NCBI RefSeq assembly: GCF_002264395.1
Contig: NZ_NFVA01000074.1
Coordinates: forward strand, 1 to 33,790
Length of the DNA: 33,790 bases
Source: Paenibacillus sp. VTT E-133291
Lineage (GTDB): Bacteria; Bacillota; Bacilli; Paenibacillales; Paenibacillaceae
Direction: 5' to 3'
Within the stretch, counting starts at the first letter, position 1. Every line of letters begins with the position of its first letter. Of the stretch, positions 1 to 7,541 are shown piece by piece. The notes below the pieces were generated by a model that was given only the letters and a program-made list of their open reading frames with translations, was not told the origin of the DNA and did not search any database. The position numbers and the translations under genes are program-made.

Positions 1-56
1 AAAAAAAAAGCGCGACTTGTGTCTTCCTTTACAGGAGAACACAAGTCGCGCTTTGT
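1..56 (-). terminator. Intrinsic terminator after obg
   Basis: A perfect 16-bp stem pairs 7-22 with 39-54 (core GCGCGACTTGTGT) around a 16-base loop. Read on the minus strand it is followed by a run of T to the window edge. It lies 14 bases beyond the obg stop codon and ends the spo0B-obg transcript. The plus-strand side has no T run, so it acts mainly on minus-strand transcription. Confidence 0.9.
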
Positions 57-69
57 AATCAGCTAAATA

Positions 70-1380
70 TTAATAGTAACTACTATTCTCTACGAACTCG
101 AATTCGAACTCACCAATACGGACAATAGTCCCCTCTACAGCTCCACGTTTACGAAGCTCTGCATCTACACCCATATGTCGCAAAGTCCGGGCGAGCTTTA
201 GAATCGCATCATGTGTGCTAAGCTGCATACGTTTCAACATTTTCTCGATACGAGGGCTGTTGACCACATATGTTTCATTATCACGTGTAATGGTGAATGT
301 GTTATCATCTTCCGCTTCTAGCTTATAAACCTTACGTTCAGTTGTTCCTGATACTTCTTCAACGATCGGTGCCACTGGAATACTATCAAGAATATCCGTT
401 GCACGATATAACAGTTCCTGAACACCCTGACGGGTAAGCGAGGAGATTGGCATAATCTCAAGATCCGGACGCAGCTCAGCTACGCGTTCTCGGAAAGAGA
501 TGAGATTCTCCTCTGACTCTGGCATATCCATTTTATTCGCAGCCACGATCTGAGGTCGATCAATTAGAGCCGCATTATATTGCTTCAGCTCGTCATTAAT
601 GAGAACCCAATCCTCGAAGGGATCACGCCCCTCTGAACCAGACATATCCACTACGTGAATAATGATCCGTGTACGTTCCACGTGACGTAGGAATTCATGA
701 CCAAGCCCTATGCCCTCACTAGCTCCCTCAATTAATCCTGGCAGATCTGCCATTACAAAGCTTCGTCCATCCCCAACATCCACTACACCTAAGTTCGGTG
801 TAATCGTTGTGAAATGGTATGCACCAATCTTTGGTTGAGCTGCGGATACGACCGACAGTAGCGTAGATTTGCCCACACTCGGGAAGCCTACAAGTCCAAC
901 ATCAGCCATAACCTTAAGTTCCATAACAATATACCGCTCTTGACCCTCTTCGCCGTTCTCTGCTAGCTCTGGAGCCTTATTAGCCGCTGTTGCAAAACGA
1001 GCATTCCCACGACCCCCACGACCCCCACGGGCAACAACAACTTGCTGACCATGACGAGTCAAATCGGCGATGATCTCTTGAGTATCATCGTCAATTAACA
1101 TGGTTCCGGGTGGAATTCGCACGATCATATGATCAGCGTTCGCCCCGTGCTGACTTCTGTTACGTCCTTTAATTCCTTTGTCTGCTTTAAAATGGCGCTG
1201 ATAACGGAAATCCATCAGCGTACGCAAGCCCTCATCTACGCGGAAGATAACGTCGCCACCACGGCCACCGTCACCACCTGCTGGGCCACCATCCGGTACA
1301 TACTTTTCCCGACGAAACGCAACGATACCATCCCCGCCGTCTCCGCCCTTAACATAAATCTTAGCTTTATCTACGAACAT
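70..1380 (-). CDS. obg: Obg/CgtA ribosome-assembly GTPase
   Basis: Essential GTPase of the Obg family, which binds the 50S subunit during late assembly and in Bacillus also affects sporulation and the general stress response. The 436 residues show all three expected domains: a glycine-rich Obg fold (about 1-158), a G domain, and a C-terminal OCT domain (about 350-430). In the G domain I see the P-loop GFPSVGKS at 165-172, DLPG at 212-215, NKMD at 282-285 and an SS G5 motif near 313. Length is normal for Bacillota. The ATG at 1380 follows a GAGGAAGGTG ribosome site that overlaps the end of spo0B, so the two genes are probably translationally coupled. It is the last gene before the terminator at the window edge. 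Pairing with spo0B is conserved in Bacillus. Confidence 0.98.
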   Translation of the reverse strand: MFVDKAKIYVKGGDGGDGIVAFRREKYVPDGGPAGGDGGRGGDVIFRVDEGLRTLMDFRYQRHFKADKGIKGRNRSQHGANADHMIVRIPPGTMLIDDDTQEIIADLTRHGQQVVVARGGRGGRGNARFATAANKAPELAENGEEGQERYIVMELKVMADVGLVGFPSVGKSTLLSVVSAAQPKIGAYHFTTITPNLGVVDVGDGRSFVMADLPGLIEGASEGIGLGHEFLRHVERTRIIIHVVDMSGSEGRDPFEDWVLINDELKQYNAALIDRPQIVAANKMDMPESEENLISFRERVAELRPDLEIMPISSLTRQGVQELLYRATDILDSIPVAPIVEEVSGTTERKVYKLEAEDDNTFTITRDNETYVVNSPRIEKMLKRMQLSTHDAILKLARTLRHMGVDAELRKRGAVEGTIVRIGEFEFEFVENSSYY

Positions 1381-1395
1381 TAATGTTCACCTTCC

Positions 1396-2136
1396 TCACA
1401 TCTCAAGCGGCAAACGCAGCTCTACATAAGCCTTGCTGGGCTTAAACTGCTCCGCTTTCATGATTTTCCCTTGTACTATATTATAAATTTGCCCTTTGAG
1501 CTGCTCGGGATTGCCATGCTCTCCCTCACCTTCGAAGGAGATAAGAATGTCTCCTCCATCCTGAATAAAGCCAAGACGCAGCTTGCGCGTTTCACCCTGA
1601 GGAGCCAGTCCGTTATATTGATAAGCTCGTACGGTCTGCATGATCACTGAAGTCAGCTCATCTCCTGCTTCCCGGTTTAGCTTCTCCTCCAGTTGCAATC
1701 CTTCCTCCACTTGAACTTCCAGTTCCAGACTAGTCCGGTAAGTTCGGAAAGATTGGATATAGAAGACCAATGAAGGAATGCCCAGCTTAGCGATACGACT
1801 ATCAAGCGCTATGCGTTCCTTTATTCTTTCCACACACTCCACGGATTTATCAGGCTTTCCAAGCTGAATATATCCGTAAAGAATCTGCAAATCATTCATC
1901 CAATCATGACGATGATGATTCAATGTCCGAATCGCCGCCTGTTGCAGAGTGTTCTCTTGTATACGCAGTTCCCGTTCCCAATGACGCTGATTCCAAATCA
2001 AACTGAAAGCAACCGTTGCTGCTACCCAAATCCCAAGCAACAGGCACGTCAAAAGGGAGGTATGCCAATACACGAGTCCTAAAGGAAGCAATACGGATAA
2101 CATGACTGCCCAGATTGCACTTTTCCAGGATTTCAT
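1396..2136 (-). CDS. spo0B: Spo0B sporulation phosphotransferase, membrane-anchored form
   Basis: Spo0B passes phosphate from Spo0F to Spo0A in the sporulation phosphorelay. The signature is RHDWMNDLQ; its His (residue 77 from the start chosen here) aligns with the phosphorylated His30 of B. subtilis Spo0B and is followed by the helical-hairpin sequence LQILYGYIQLGK. The C-terminal half is the degenerate ATPase-like domain of the family. Unlike B. subtilis Spo0B, this protein has two hydrophobic segments in the first 50 residues, so it is probably tethered to the membrane. The ATG at 2136 sits five bases after GGGGAG; an in-frame TTG at 2163 is possible but has no comparable ribosome site. 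It is the first gene of a two-gene unit with obg. Assignment rests on the His motif and the rpmA-spo0B-obg order. Confidence 0.9.
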   Translation of the reverse strand: MKSWKSAIWAVMLSVLLPLGLVYWHTSLLTCLLLGIWVAATVAFSLIWNQRHWERELRIQENTLQQAAIRTLNHHRHDWMNDLQILYGYIQLGKPDKSVECVERIKERIALDSRIAKLGIPSLVFYIQSFRTYRTSLELEVQVEEGLQLEEKLNREAGDELTSVIMQTVRAYQYNGLAPQGETRKLRLGFIQDGGDILISFEGEGEHGNPEQLKGQIYNIVQGKIMKAEQFKPSKAYVELRLPLEM

Positions 2137-2211
2137 TCTTTCTCCCCGTCCCTCAGTTCGCAAAATTCATGACTTCGTTTAGATTATTACCCTCATCAAT
2201 TACCAGTTCCT

Positions 2212-2220
2212 AGTATAACA
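2212..2220 (-). promoter_or_regulatory. Candidate extended -10 promoter for spo0B-obg
   Basis: On the minus strand TGTTATACT is a TGn-extended -10 element about 75 bases upstream of the spo0B start, downstream of the rpmA terminator. No good -35 is seen at 16-18 bases, so this is a candidate only. A promoter is expected here because the terminator at 2361-2390 separates spo0B from the ribosomal genes. Confidence 0.4.
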
Positions 2221-2360
2221 CAGCAGTTCCCTGTAGTTCACCAGAGATAACCGTGAGATTTCACATATGTCTAAGGATGTTTATGTTTTCTTAAAACTCT
2301 GAAGGTATACATTTCTAAAGTGCTCAAAGAGGTATCCATAAACGCTTCTGAATATTCTAC

Positions 2361-2390
2361 AAAAAAGCCTCCGGCACTCATGCCGGAGGC
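2361..2390 (-). terminator. Intrinsic terminator after rpmA
   Basis: A perfect 10-bp GC-rich stem, GCCTCCGGCA at 2367-2376 pairing with 2381-2390 around a 4-base loop, is followed on the minus strand by six T (2366-2361). It ends the rplU-prp-rpmA transcript and separates it from spo0B-obg. Confidence 0.93.
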
Positions 2391-2418
2391 TTCTACATGC
2401 AAATATGGTTCCGTAAGC

Positions 2419-2730
2419 TTACGCTTCCAGTGCCGCTGCTACCGGAGCGACATCAACTGGGTATACGCTCACTTTTTTGCGATCGCGGCCCCAACGTTCG
2501 AACTTCACTACGCCATCCACCAATGCGAACAACGTATCATCTTTACCGATGCCTACGTTAGTGCCTGGGTGAATTTTTGTTCCGCGTTGACGAACCAAGA
2601 TGTTACCGCCGGTTACTGCTTGACCGTCAGCACGTTTCACGCCAAGACGTTTGGAATGGGAATCCCGTCCGTTTTTTGTGGAACCTACACCTTTTTTCGA
2701 TGCGAACAATTGAAGATTCAATTTCAACAT
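2419..2730 (-). CDS. rpmA: 50S ribosomal protein L27, with cleavable N-terminal extension
   Basis: L27 sits near the peptidyl-transferase centre, with its N-terminus reaching towards tRNA. The 103-residue protein carries the Bacillota-type leader MLKLNLQLFASKKG rather than starting at the mature ASKKG-type sequence. In Staphylococcus this leader is removed by the protease Prp, cutting before the alanine; the matching motif LNLQLF-A is present. The rest (GSTKNGRDS, KRLGVKRADGQ, RQRGTKIHPG) is standard L27. It is the last gene of rplU-prp-rpmA, and prp ends 18 bases upstream. Confidence 0.98.
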   Translation of the reverse strand: MLKLNLQLFASKKGVGSTKNGRDSHSKRLGVKRADGQAVTGGNILVRQRGTKIHPGTNVGIGKDDTLFALVDGVVKFERWGRDRKKVSVYPVDVAPVAAALEA

Positions 2731-2747
2731 GTTGTCAACCTCCTTCT

Positions 2748-3083
2748 TTAAATATTCACTTGCTCTATTTGAAGATACTTTCCGTATGATTCTGCGATAT
2801 CATTTAGCATCACGACCATGGATTCAAGCAGCAATTGCACCTTCGCGGAAGTATCGAAATCATCAATGGAACTTAATGTTCCACTTAGGAATCCGTTCTT
2901 CATGGACGTATCCATGGAGATTCCGGTCAAAGTCTCAATCGAATTGACGGTTCCAACCGTTACGGCCGAAACTCCGGCACATACGATATCTTCGCCACGC
3001 TTGGCATAACCCGCGTGCCCTTTTACCTCAAAGCCAACGATAGTTCCTAGATCCGAAGATCGTGTAATCCGTACGTTAATCAT
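2748..3083 (-). CDS. prp: Prp, cysteine protease that matures ribosomal protein L27 (YsxB family)
   Basis: Prp (YsxB) is a small cysteine protease that cuts the leader from L27. Here the protein is 111 residues from the ATG at 3083. The catalytic pair is visible as His23 in VKGHAGYAK and Cys35 in DIVCAGVSAV, matching the His22/Cys34 spacing known for the S. aureus enzyme. The GTG at 3092 would add three residues, but it overlaps the AAGAAGG ribosome site, which suits the ATG (8-base spacing). The gene lies between L21 and its substrate gene rpmA, an arrangement conserved across Bacillota. Older annotations call this family only 'ribosomal-processing' or 'hypothetical YsxB'. Confidence 0.93.
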   Translation of the reverse strand: MINVRITRSSDLGTIVGFEVKGHAGYAKRGEDIVCAGVSAVTVGTVNSIETLTGISMDTSMKNGFLSGTLSSIDDFDTSAKVQLLLESMVVMLNDIAESYGKYLQIEQVNI

Positions 3084-3096
3084 TCCACGCACCTTC

Positions 3097-3408
3097 TTAC
3101 GCTTGAATCTTCTCGATAGTTACTTTCGTGTACGGTTGACGATGGCCTTGTTTCTTGTGGTAGTTCTTCTTAGGTTTGTATTTGTAAACTACAACCTTAG
3201 CGCCTTTACCATGTTTCTCGACTTTAGCTGTTACAGACGCGCCGCTTACGAGCGGAGTTCCTGCAGTCAGACCACCTTCGTTAGAAACAGCCAATACACG
3301 GTCAAAAGTTACACTTGCGCCGTCTTCAGCTTCCAACTTCTCAATGAACAAAACATCGCCCTCTTGGACTTTGTATTGTTTACCGCCAGTTTCGATAATT
3401 GCATACAT
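3097..3408 (-). CDS. rplU: 50S ribosomal protein L21
   Basis: L21 binds 23S rRNA in the large subunit. The 103-residue sequence begins MYAIIETGGKQYKVQEGD and contains the basic segment KPKKNYHKKQGHRQPYTKV, both typical of the family, and length is normal. The ATG at 3408 follows GAGGAGGTG. It is the first gene of the rplU-prp-rpmA unit, preceded by a structured leader and a strong sigma-A promoter. Confidence 0.98.
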   Translation of the reverse strand: MYAIIETGGKQYKVQEGDVLFIEKLEAEDGASVTFDRVLAVSNEGGLTAGTPLVSGASVTAKVEKHGKGAKVVVYKYKPKKNYHKKQGHRQPYTKVTIEKIQA

Positions 3409-3424
3409 TTTACTTGCACCTCCT

Positions 3425-3530
3425 CATGTCTCAGACTCGCCTAGTCTAGGTGGCAGATTCCCGTGGGAACTGCACTTATGTACCCGATCGGAGCGGTTAC
3501 AGCATGTGCAGGACCGAATCAATCAAACAC
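3425..3530 (-). ncRNA. L21-type leader RNA of rplU
   Basis: The 5' untranslated region of rplU can form several hairpins on the minus strand. CTGCAC/GTGCAG (3506-3511 with 3470-3475) encloses a TGTA...TACA stem. TTCCC/GGGAA (3458-3462, 3465-3469) and AGACT/AGTCT (3433-3437, 3443-3447) follow in order towards the start codon. Bacillota carry an autoregulatory L21 leader in this position. I assign it from position and fold; a covariance-model search was not possible here. The start and end are approximate. Confidence 0.65.
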
Positions 3531-3540
3531 ATACTTGAAG

Positions 3541-3569
3541 ATATTATCATACTTATCGCCCATCGTCAA
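3541..3569 (-). promoter_or_regulatory. Sigma-A promoter for rplU-prp-rpmA
   Basis: On the minus strand there is TTGACG (3569-3564), a 17-base spacer and TAATAT (3546-3541). The -35 box lies directly after the rng stop codon (TGA at 3573-3571), so the promoter occupies the rng-rplU junction. The predicted start near 3534 gives a leader of about 125 bases. Confidence 0.8.
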
Positions 3570-3570
3570 C

Positions 3571-4812
3571 TCATTCCATCCATTCTCCAACTTTCCCAGT
3601 CCCTCCGCAGCACTGACAAAGGATAGGTGCGAAGCTGGCAGAATCATGTCTCGCCTTCTTCCGGGTCATCTCGAGGAGTCCCAGTCTTGTCCAACCGAGA
3701 ATATGGGTTTTGGTTCGATCCTTACAGATCACCTTCTCCAGCCGTTCGGTAACCATTTTACGGTGTATTTCTTCTTCCATATCAATAAAATCAACAATGA
3801 TGATCCCGCCCGTATCACGTAAACGGATCAGACGGCCAATCTCCTCCGCTGCAAGCAAATTCGTATTCGTCACCGTCTCCTCAAGCGATGCTCCTCCAAT
3901 GTACTGCGCAGTGTTCACGTCAATAACGGTGAGCGCCTCCGTCTCATCCCAGATCATTGTTGCTCCGCCCTCCAGCGTGATCTTGCGGCTGAAGCTCTTA
4001 TGCAGCTGATCCTGCACCCCATAAGCTGTAAAAATGGACTCCTGTCCATTATATAAACTTACAGGCTTGTACCCATCAGGTGCCATGTCATCCAGAAATG
4101 CCGTGGCTTCTTTAACTGCAACTGGAGAATCAATAATCAACTGATCACGTTGAGGATTAAAAGCATCTCTTATAAAGCGTTGCACAATACTAAGATCACG
4201 ATGCAATAGAGCTGGGGCTTCTGCAGTTTGTGCCCGACGTGTAATGTTATCCCATTGCGCACGTAAAAATGAAAGATCACCTTCCACCGCTTCATGCGGC
4301 TCATCCTGAGAGACGGTTCGCATAATAACCCCCTCTTCTTTCATTCTCAGACGTTCACCAATTCCTTTGAGCCGGCTACGTTCTGCATCGCGGCTTATTT
4401 TTTTGGATACCCCAACATAATCGGCAAAAGGCATGTACACCATCCAGCGGCCAGGCAATGTATAATGGGTCGTTACACGCGCACCTTTACCGCCACTAGG
4501 CTCTTTTCTTACTTGTACAACAATATCCTGACCCGGCTGCAAAAGCGTCTCTATAGAAGGCTTTACATCCGGCTGTCTATCCAAATGAGGGTGCAATACA
4601 TCATCAACATATAAAAAAGCATTCTTCTTCTGTCCAATGTCAACAAAAGCAGCCTGCATACCTGGAAGTACGTTAATCACACGGCCTTTATAATAACTTC
4701 CGACCAGCCCTTGCTGCTGATCGCGTTCAGCCGCGTACTCCACAAGCCTTCCGTTCTCCAGAAGAGCCATTCGGGTAATGTGCTGCGTGCAGTGAACGAT
4801 CATCTGTTTCAT
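3571..4812 (-). CDS. rng: Ribonuclease E/G family endoribonuclease (Rng), short C-terminus
   Basis: RNase G/E-type endonuclease acting on single-stranded A/U-rich RNA and rRNA precursors. In the 413-residue protein an S1 RNA-binding domain spans about residues 35-120 (GSYYKGRVINVLPGMQAAFV, then insert and return). The DNase I-like catalytic core carries the two metal-binding aspartates in TVIDVN (Asp298) and IIIVDFIDM (Asp341). The zinc-link cysteines (CQCC, about 399-402) are present, but the protein stops some ten residues later, so the small C-terminal domain of E. coli RNase G is missing. Both the ATG at 4812 (after AGAGGTG, good spacing) and an ATG at 4836 have ribosome sites; I prefer 4812. 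It follows spoIVFB by 54 bases with no terminator or clear promoter between them. B. subtilis lacks this gene at the locus. Confidence 0.93.
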   Translation of the reverse strand: MKQMIVHCTQHITRMALLENGRLVEYAAERDQQQGLVGSYYKGRVINVLPGMQAAFVDIGQKKNAFLYVDDVLHPHLDRQPDVKPSIETLLQPGQDIVVQVRKEPSGGKGARVTTHYTLPGRWMVYMPFADYVGVSKKISRDAERSRLKGIGERLRMKEEGVIMRTVSQDEPHEAVEGDLSFLRAQWDNITRRAQTAEAPALLHRDLSIVQRFIRDAFNPQRDQLIIDSPVAVKEATAFLDDMAPDGYKPVSLYNGQESIFTAYGVQDQLHKSFSRKITLEGGATMIWDETEALTVIDVNTAQYIGGASLEETVTNTNLLAAEEIGRLIRLRDTGGIIIVDFIDMEEEIHRKMVTERLEKVICKDRTKTHILGWTRLGLLEMTRKKARHDSASFAPILCQCCGGTGKVGEWME

Positions 4813-4866
4813 GGCTTCACCTCTGGTTTCGTTCATTCATCCCTTCTCACGTTCTGCATAATTACA

Positions 4867-5733
4867 CTACATTCCGAAGTAGGTAGATATTAAGCGCTGT
4901 TCCGGCACAACAGCAACAACATTTCCTTCGCCGTTTAATACATAGATAAAATGATATTGATTACGTTTAAATAGACGCAATATAGCATCTAAAGGTTTCG
5001 CAGATAAGGCAACAATTGGACGAGCCACACTTCCTGTCCGCAAATGATACTCATAAACTGCCTCCCTATTCATCAAAAATGCAACGAATCGGTACGGTAA
5101 ATTCCGATGATCCGTGAGATTTGAATACAGTAAAAAAGCACCGATCATAACCATATTCAGCCTCAAGCCTCCGCCCGTTCCAAGAGGCAGTAGCGCATAA
5201 ACAATCACAAAAATGCTTGCAGCAACGCTCACTCGCCCGCACCATAGCAAAGTATAATAATAAGGAAGAAATAAACTAACTGTAGCCTGAAGTACTTTGC
5301 CTCCGTCAAGTGGCAGAACAGGCAAAAGATTAAAGAGCGCAATAATGGCATTGGCATTTATGAAATAGATTAAAAATTCCTGATTACCATAACCTGCTTG
5401 CTGAAGCCCAAGAGCCATAACAATCATGATTCCATTTTGCAGCGGACCGGCAAGTGCAATGCCAATCTCACGACTAGCGGTGAGCCGCCCATGATCCTCA
5501 ATCACCGCAACTCCGCCAAACGGAAGAAGCTGAACCGATTTAACTGTAACGCCAACTAAAAGGGCAGCCACCACATGTCCTATTTCATGAATGAGGACGA
5601 TCGTAAATAAAGTAATGAGCTCCAGAAATTGTCCTGTGAGTACAGAAAACAACATAATGATTACGAATAATGGATGTAGTGACAGATCGATCCCTAAGAT
5701 CCTAATCAAACGATACCACTTCTGTAGGATCAA
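4867..5733 (-). CDS. spoIVFB: SpoIVFB site-2-type metalloprotease (pro-sigma-K processing)
   Basis: Intramembrane zinc protease that cuts pro-sigma-K in the mother cell at the outer forespore membrane. The S2P motifs are visible: HEIGH at 49-53 for zinc and catalysis, and LPLDGG with Asp143 as third ligand, preceded by NLLPV. Multiple membrane segments fill the first 200 residues, and the last 60 (RPIVALSAKPLDAIL onward) look like a CBS-type regulatory domain, as in other SpoIVFB. The 288-residue length is normal. The TTG at 5733 overlaps the end of spoIVFA by about 30 bases and has a poor ribosome site; a TTG at 5709 is also possible, so the exact start is uncertain. Overlap with spoIVFA implies coupled translation of an enzyme and its regulator. 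Confidence 0.94.
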   Translation of the reverse strand: MILQKWYRLIRILGIDLSLHPLFVIIMLFSVLTGQFLELITLFTIVLIHEIGHVVAALLVGVTVKSVQLLPFGGVAVIEDHGRLTASREIGIALAGPLQNGIMIVMALGLQQAGYGNQEFLIYFINANAIIALFNLLPVLPLDGGKVLQATVSLFLPYYYTLLWCGRVSVAASIFVIVYALLPLGTGGGLRLNMVMIGAFLLYSNLTDHRNLPYRFVAFLMNREAVYEYHLRTGSVARPIVALSAKPLDAILRLFKRNQYHFIYVLNGEGNVVAVVPEQRLISTYFGM

Positions 5734-6565
5734 TATAAGTCTTGTCTTTCATCACTGCAAAAAATAGCGTTGGAGTTGAGGAGCCCTCTTTCTCCAGCAT
5801 CCACCCAAGTTCATCTCCATTCTGAATCCAGTCATCAATCTCCAGTTTAGTGCCATTTAAATGTCCGTATTCTGCCGTTATTCCTCCAGAATGTTGAACC
5901 GCAATCCGTATGCCACCATTCAATTCTTTGGAGATAGAAAGAACACGTCCCATGTCTATACTCTTCACCGTCACATTTGAGGTTGAATCGAGTTGAGGCA
6001 TAATTTCTACACCTTTTAGCGTGGAAGCAAATGGCTCCACAATGCTTCCAGCTACCGGAGCACTAAGCTCATGTTGAGCTGCTGCCTTTTGAGCAGGTTC
6101 GTCTTTGTCACCAAATATCGGTATGAACGCCGGTGCACCATTAAAATTCTCCTCATACCAGACCCGCACTGCTGTGAAATCCATATCATTACTCAAGTTA
6201 TCACTAATAAAGGCTTGGACTTTATAGGACCATGGCTGGTGAACTGCAAAAACTCCCCACACCGCTCCAAACACAAGCACACTGGCTATAACCCGTCGAA
6301 TAAAACCGGAAGAAAATTTAGAACCTCCTCCTCCTGGTTCCTCCCAGCCCCCACGTCTCTCTTTCCACATCACTTCTGGATCAGGCTCTATAGATGATTG
6401 CTCCTCATTCCGCTTAAATCCCGTACCCCACTCCTTGAAGCTAGTACTCTTTTCAGGCATAACGAGTAACGGAGGCAGCTCTGCGGTTTCTATATCCGGG
6501 ATTTCCTCCAGCAAACTACGAATACGCTCCTTGCGGCGATTCTTGATATCTGATTTGAGATCCAT
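5702..6565 (-). CDS. spoIVFA: SpoIVFA, regulator of SpoIVFB (degenerate M23 domain)
   Basis: SpoIVFA holds SpoIVFB inactive in the BofA/SpoIVFA complex until the forespore signals. The 287-residue protein has a cytoplasmic N-terminus (about 1-90), one membrane segment (about 90-108, IRRVIASVLVFGAVW) and an extracytoplasmic M23/LytM-like domain at the end (about 170-287). The M23 zinc site is incomplete: the first HxxxD motif is replaced by GVEIMPQLD and the final HxH by LFFAV, while GITAEYGHLNG remains. This fits a regulatory rather than peptidase role. The ATG at 6565 follows GGAGGG. It starts the spoIVFA-spoIVFB unit behind the minD terminator. Confidence 0.92.
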   Translation of the reverse strand: MDLKSDIKNRRKERIRSLLEEIPDIETAELPPLLVMPEKSTSFKEWGTGFKRNEEQSSIEPDPEVMWKERRGGWEEPGGGGSKFSSGFIRRVIASVLVFGAVWGVFAVHQPWSYKVQAFISDNLSNDMDFTAVRVWYEENFNGAPAFIPIFGDKDEPAQKAAAQHELSAPVAGSIVEPFASTLKGVEIMPQLDSTSNVTVKSIDMGRVLSISKELNGGIRIAVQHSGGITAEYGHLNGTKLEIDDWIQNGDELGWMLEKEGSSTPTLFFAVMKDKTYIDPTEVVSFD

Positions 6566-6598
6566 ATTTATCCCTCCGGACGGGCTTGTTTTACTTCC

Positions 6599-6606
6599 AT
6601 TTTATG
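6599..6606 (-). promoter_or_regulatory. Candidate sigma-E -10 element for spoIVF
   Basis: CATAAAAT on the minus strand, about 35 bases before the spoIVFA start, resembles the sigma-E -10 consensus. spoIVF is sigma-E dependent in B. subtilis. The -35 region is a poor match. The element sits in a pair of nested inverted repeats (GGGCTTGTT arms at about 6580-6588 and 6626-6634, with inner ACTTCC/GGAAGT arms). Confidence 0.3.
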
Positions 6607-6660
6607 AAGCACGGAAGTCTCTTTAGAACAAGCCCACCCAAGGTGGAGCACTTAATTGCC

Positions 6661-6704
6661 AATAAAAAATAAATCCCACCCATAGATTTCTCTAGTGGTG
6701 GGAT
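6661..6704 (-). terminator. Intrinsic terminator after minD
   Basis: ATCCCACC (6673-6680) pairs with GGTGGGAT (6697-6704). On the minus strand the stem is followed by TTATTTTTTATT. It closes the long maf-to-minD operon and isolates spoIVFA. Confidence 0.82.
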
Positions 6705-6741
6705 CGTTAATGCTTCTATAGTAAGATTGCTTGGTGCAAAA

Positions 6742-7536
6742 TTAAGCCATACCGAAAAATTTCTTAAATTTCTTAAATGCTCCCGGTTTCCGATCAAGCT
6801 GCATTAGCGGCACAGCATCACCTAAAATTCGACGTGCAATATTGCGGTAGGCAATAGCTGCTGACGAATCGGGATTCATAACTGTAGGCTCTCCACTATT
6901 TGCGGCTTTAATGACCAGTTCATCATCTGGAACAATTCCGATAAGATCAATATTCAGCACCTGTAAAATATCCTCAATATCAAGCATATCCCCAGACTTT
7001 ACAAGACCTGGGCGAATACGATTTACCACCAGCTTTGGCGATTCCACATGCGACTGTTCAAGCAGTCCGATAATACGATCGGCATCCCGCACAGCAGCAT
7101 GCTCTGGTGTGGTAACCACGATCGCTTTATCCGCACCGGCTATCGCATTGCGGAAGCCATGTTCAATCCCTGCTGGACAATCAATCAAAATATATTCATA
7201 TTCCTTCTTCAGTTCCAGAATAATATCTTTTACTTGTTCAGGAGTGACGGACGTTTTATCCTTCGTTTGAGCTGCGGGCAACATATACAACTCATCAAAG
7301 CGTTTGTCTTTAACGAGTGCTTGATTTAGGCGACAACGCCCCTCCGCTACATCCACAAGATCATAAATAATACGATTCTCAAGCCCCATTACTACATCCA
7401 GATTACGCAGTCCAATGTCGGTATCGACGAGACATACTTTTTTACCCTGCAGTGCAAGTGCGGTTCCAATATTGGCTGTTGTGGTTGTTTTGCCAACTCC
7501 GCCTTTGCCCGAGGTTACGACTATCGCTTCTCCCAT
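6742..7536 (-). CDS. minD: MinD septum-site-determining ATPase
   Basis: Membrane-binding ATPase that recruits MinC and keeps FtsZ rings away from cell poles. The 264-residue protein shows the deviant Walker A GKGGVGKTT at 10-18, switch sequences DTDIGLRNLD and DCPAGIEHGF, and a C-terminal amphipathic membrane-targeting helix (FKKFKKFF). Length is normal. The ATG at 7536 lies 5 bases after the minC stop, with a GGGGTG ribosome site in the end of minC. It is the last gene before the terminator at 6661-6704. Confidence 0.98.
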   Translation of the reverse strand: MGEAIVVTSGKGGVGKTTTTANIGTALALQGKKVCLVDTDIGLRNLDVVMGLENRIIYDLVDVAEGRCRLNQALVKDKRFDELYMLPAAQTKDKTSVTPEQVKDIILELKKEYEYILIDCPAGIEHGFRNAIAGADKAIVVTTPEHAAVRDADRIIGLLEQSHVESPKLVVNRIRPGLVKSGDMLDIEDILQVLNIDLIGIVPDDELVIKAANSGEPTVMNPDSSAAIAYRNIARRILGDAVPLMQLDRKPGAFKKFKKFFGMA

Positions 7537-7541
7537 GGAGG

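Noticed and set aside
2320..2751. Plus-strand frame of 143 codons over rpmA
   Set aside because: Antisense shadow of rpmA crossing its terminator.
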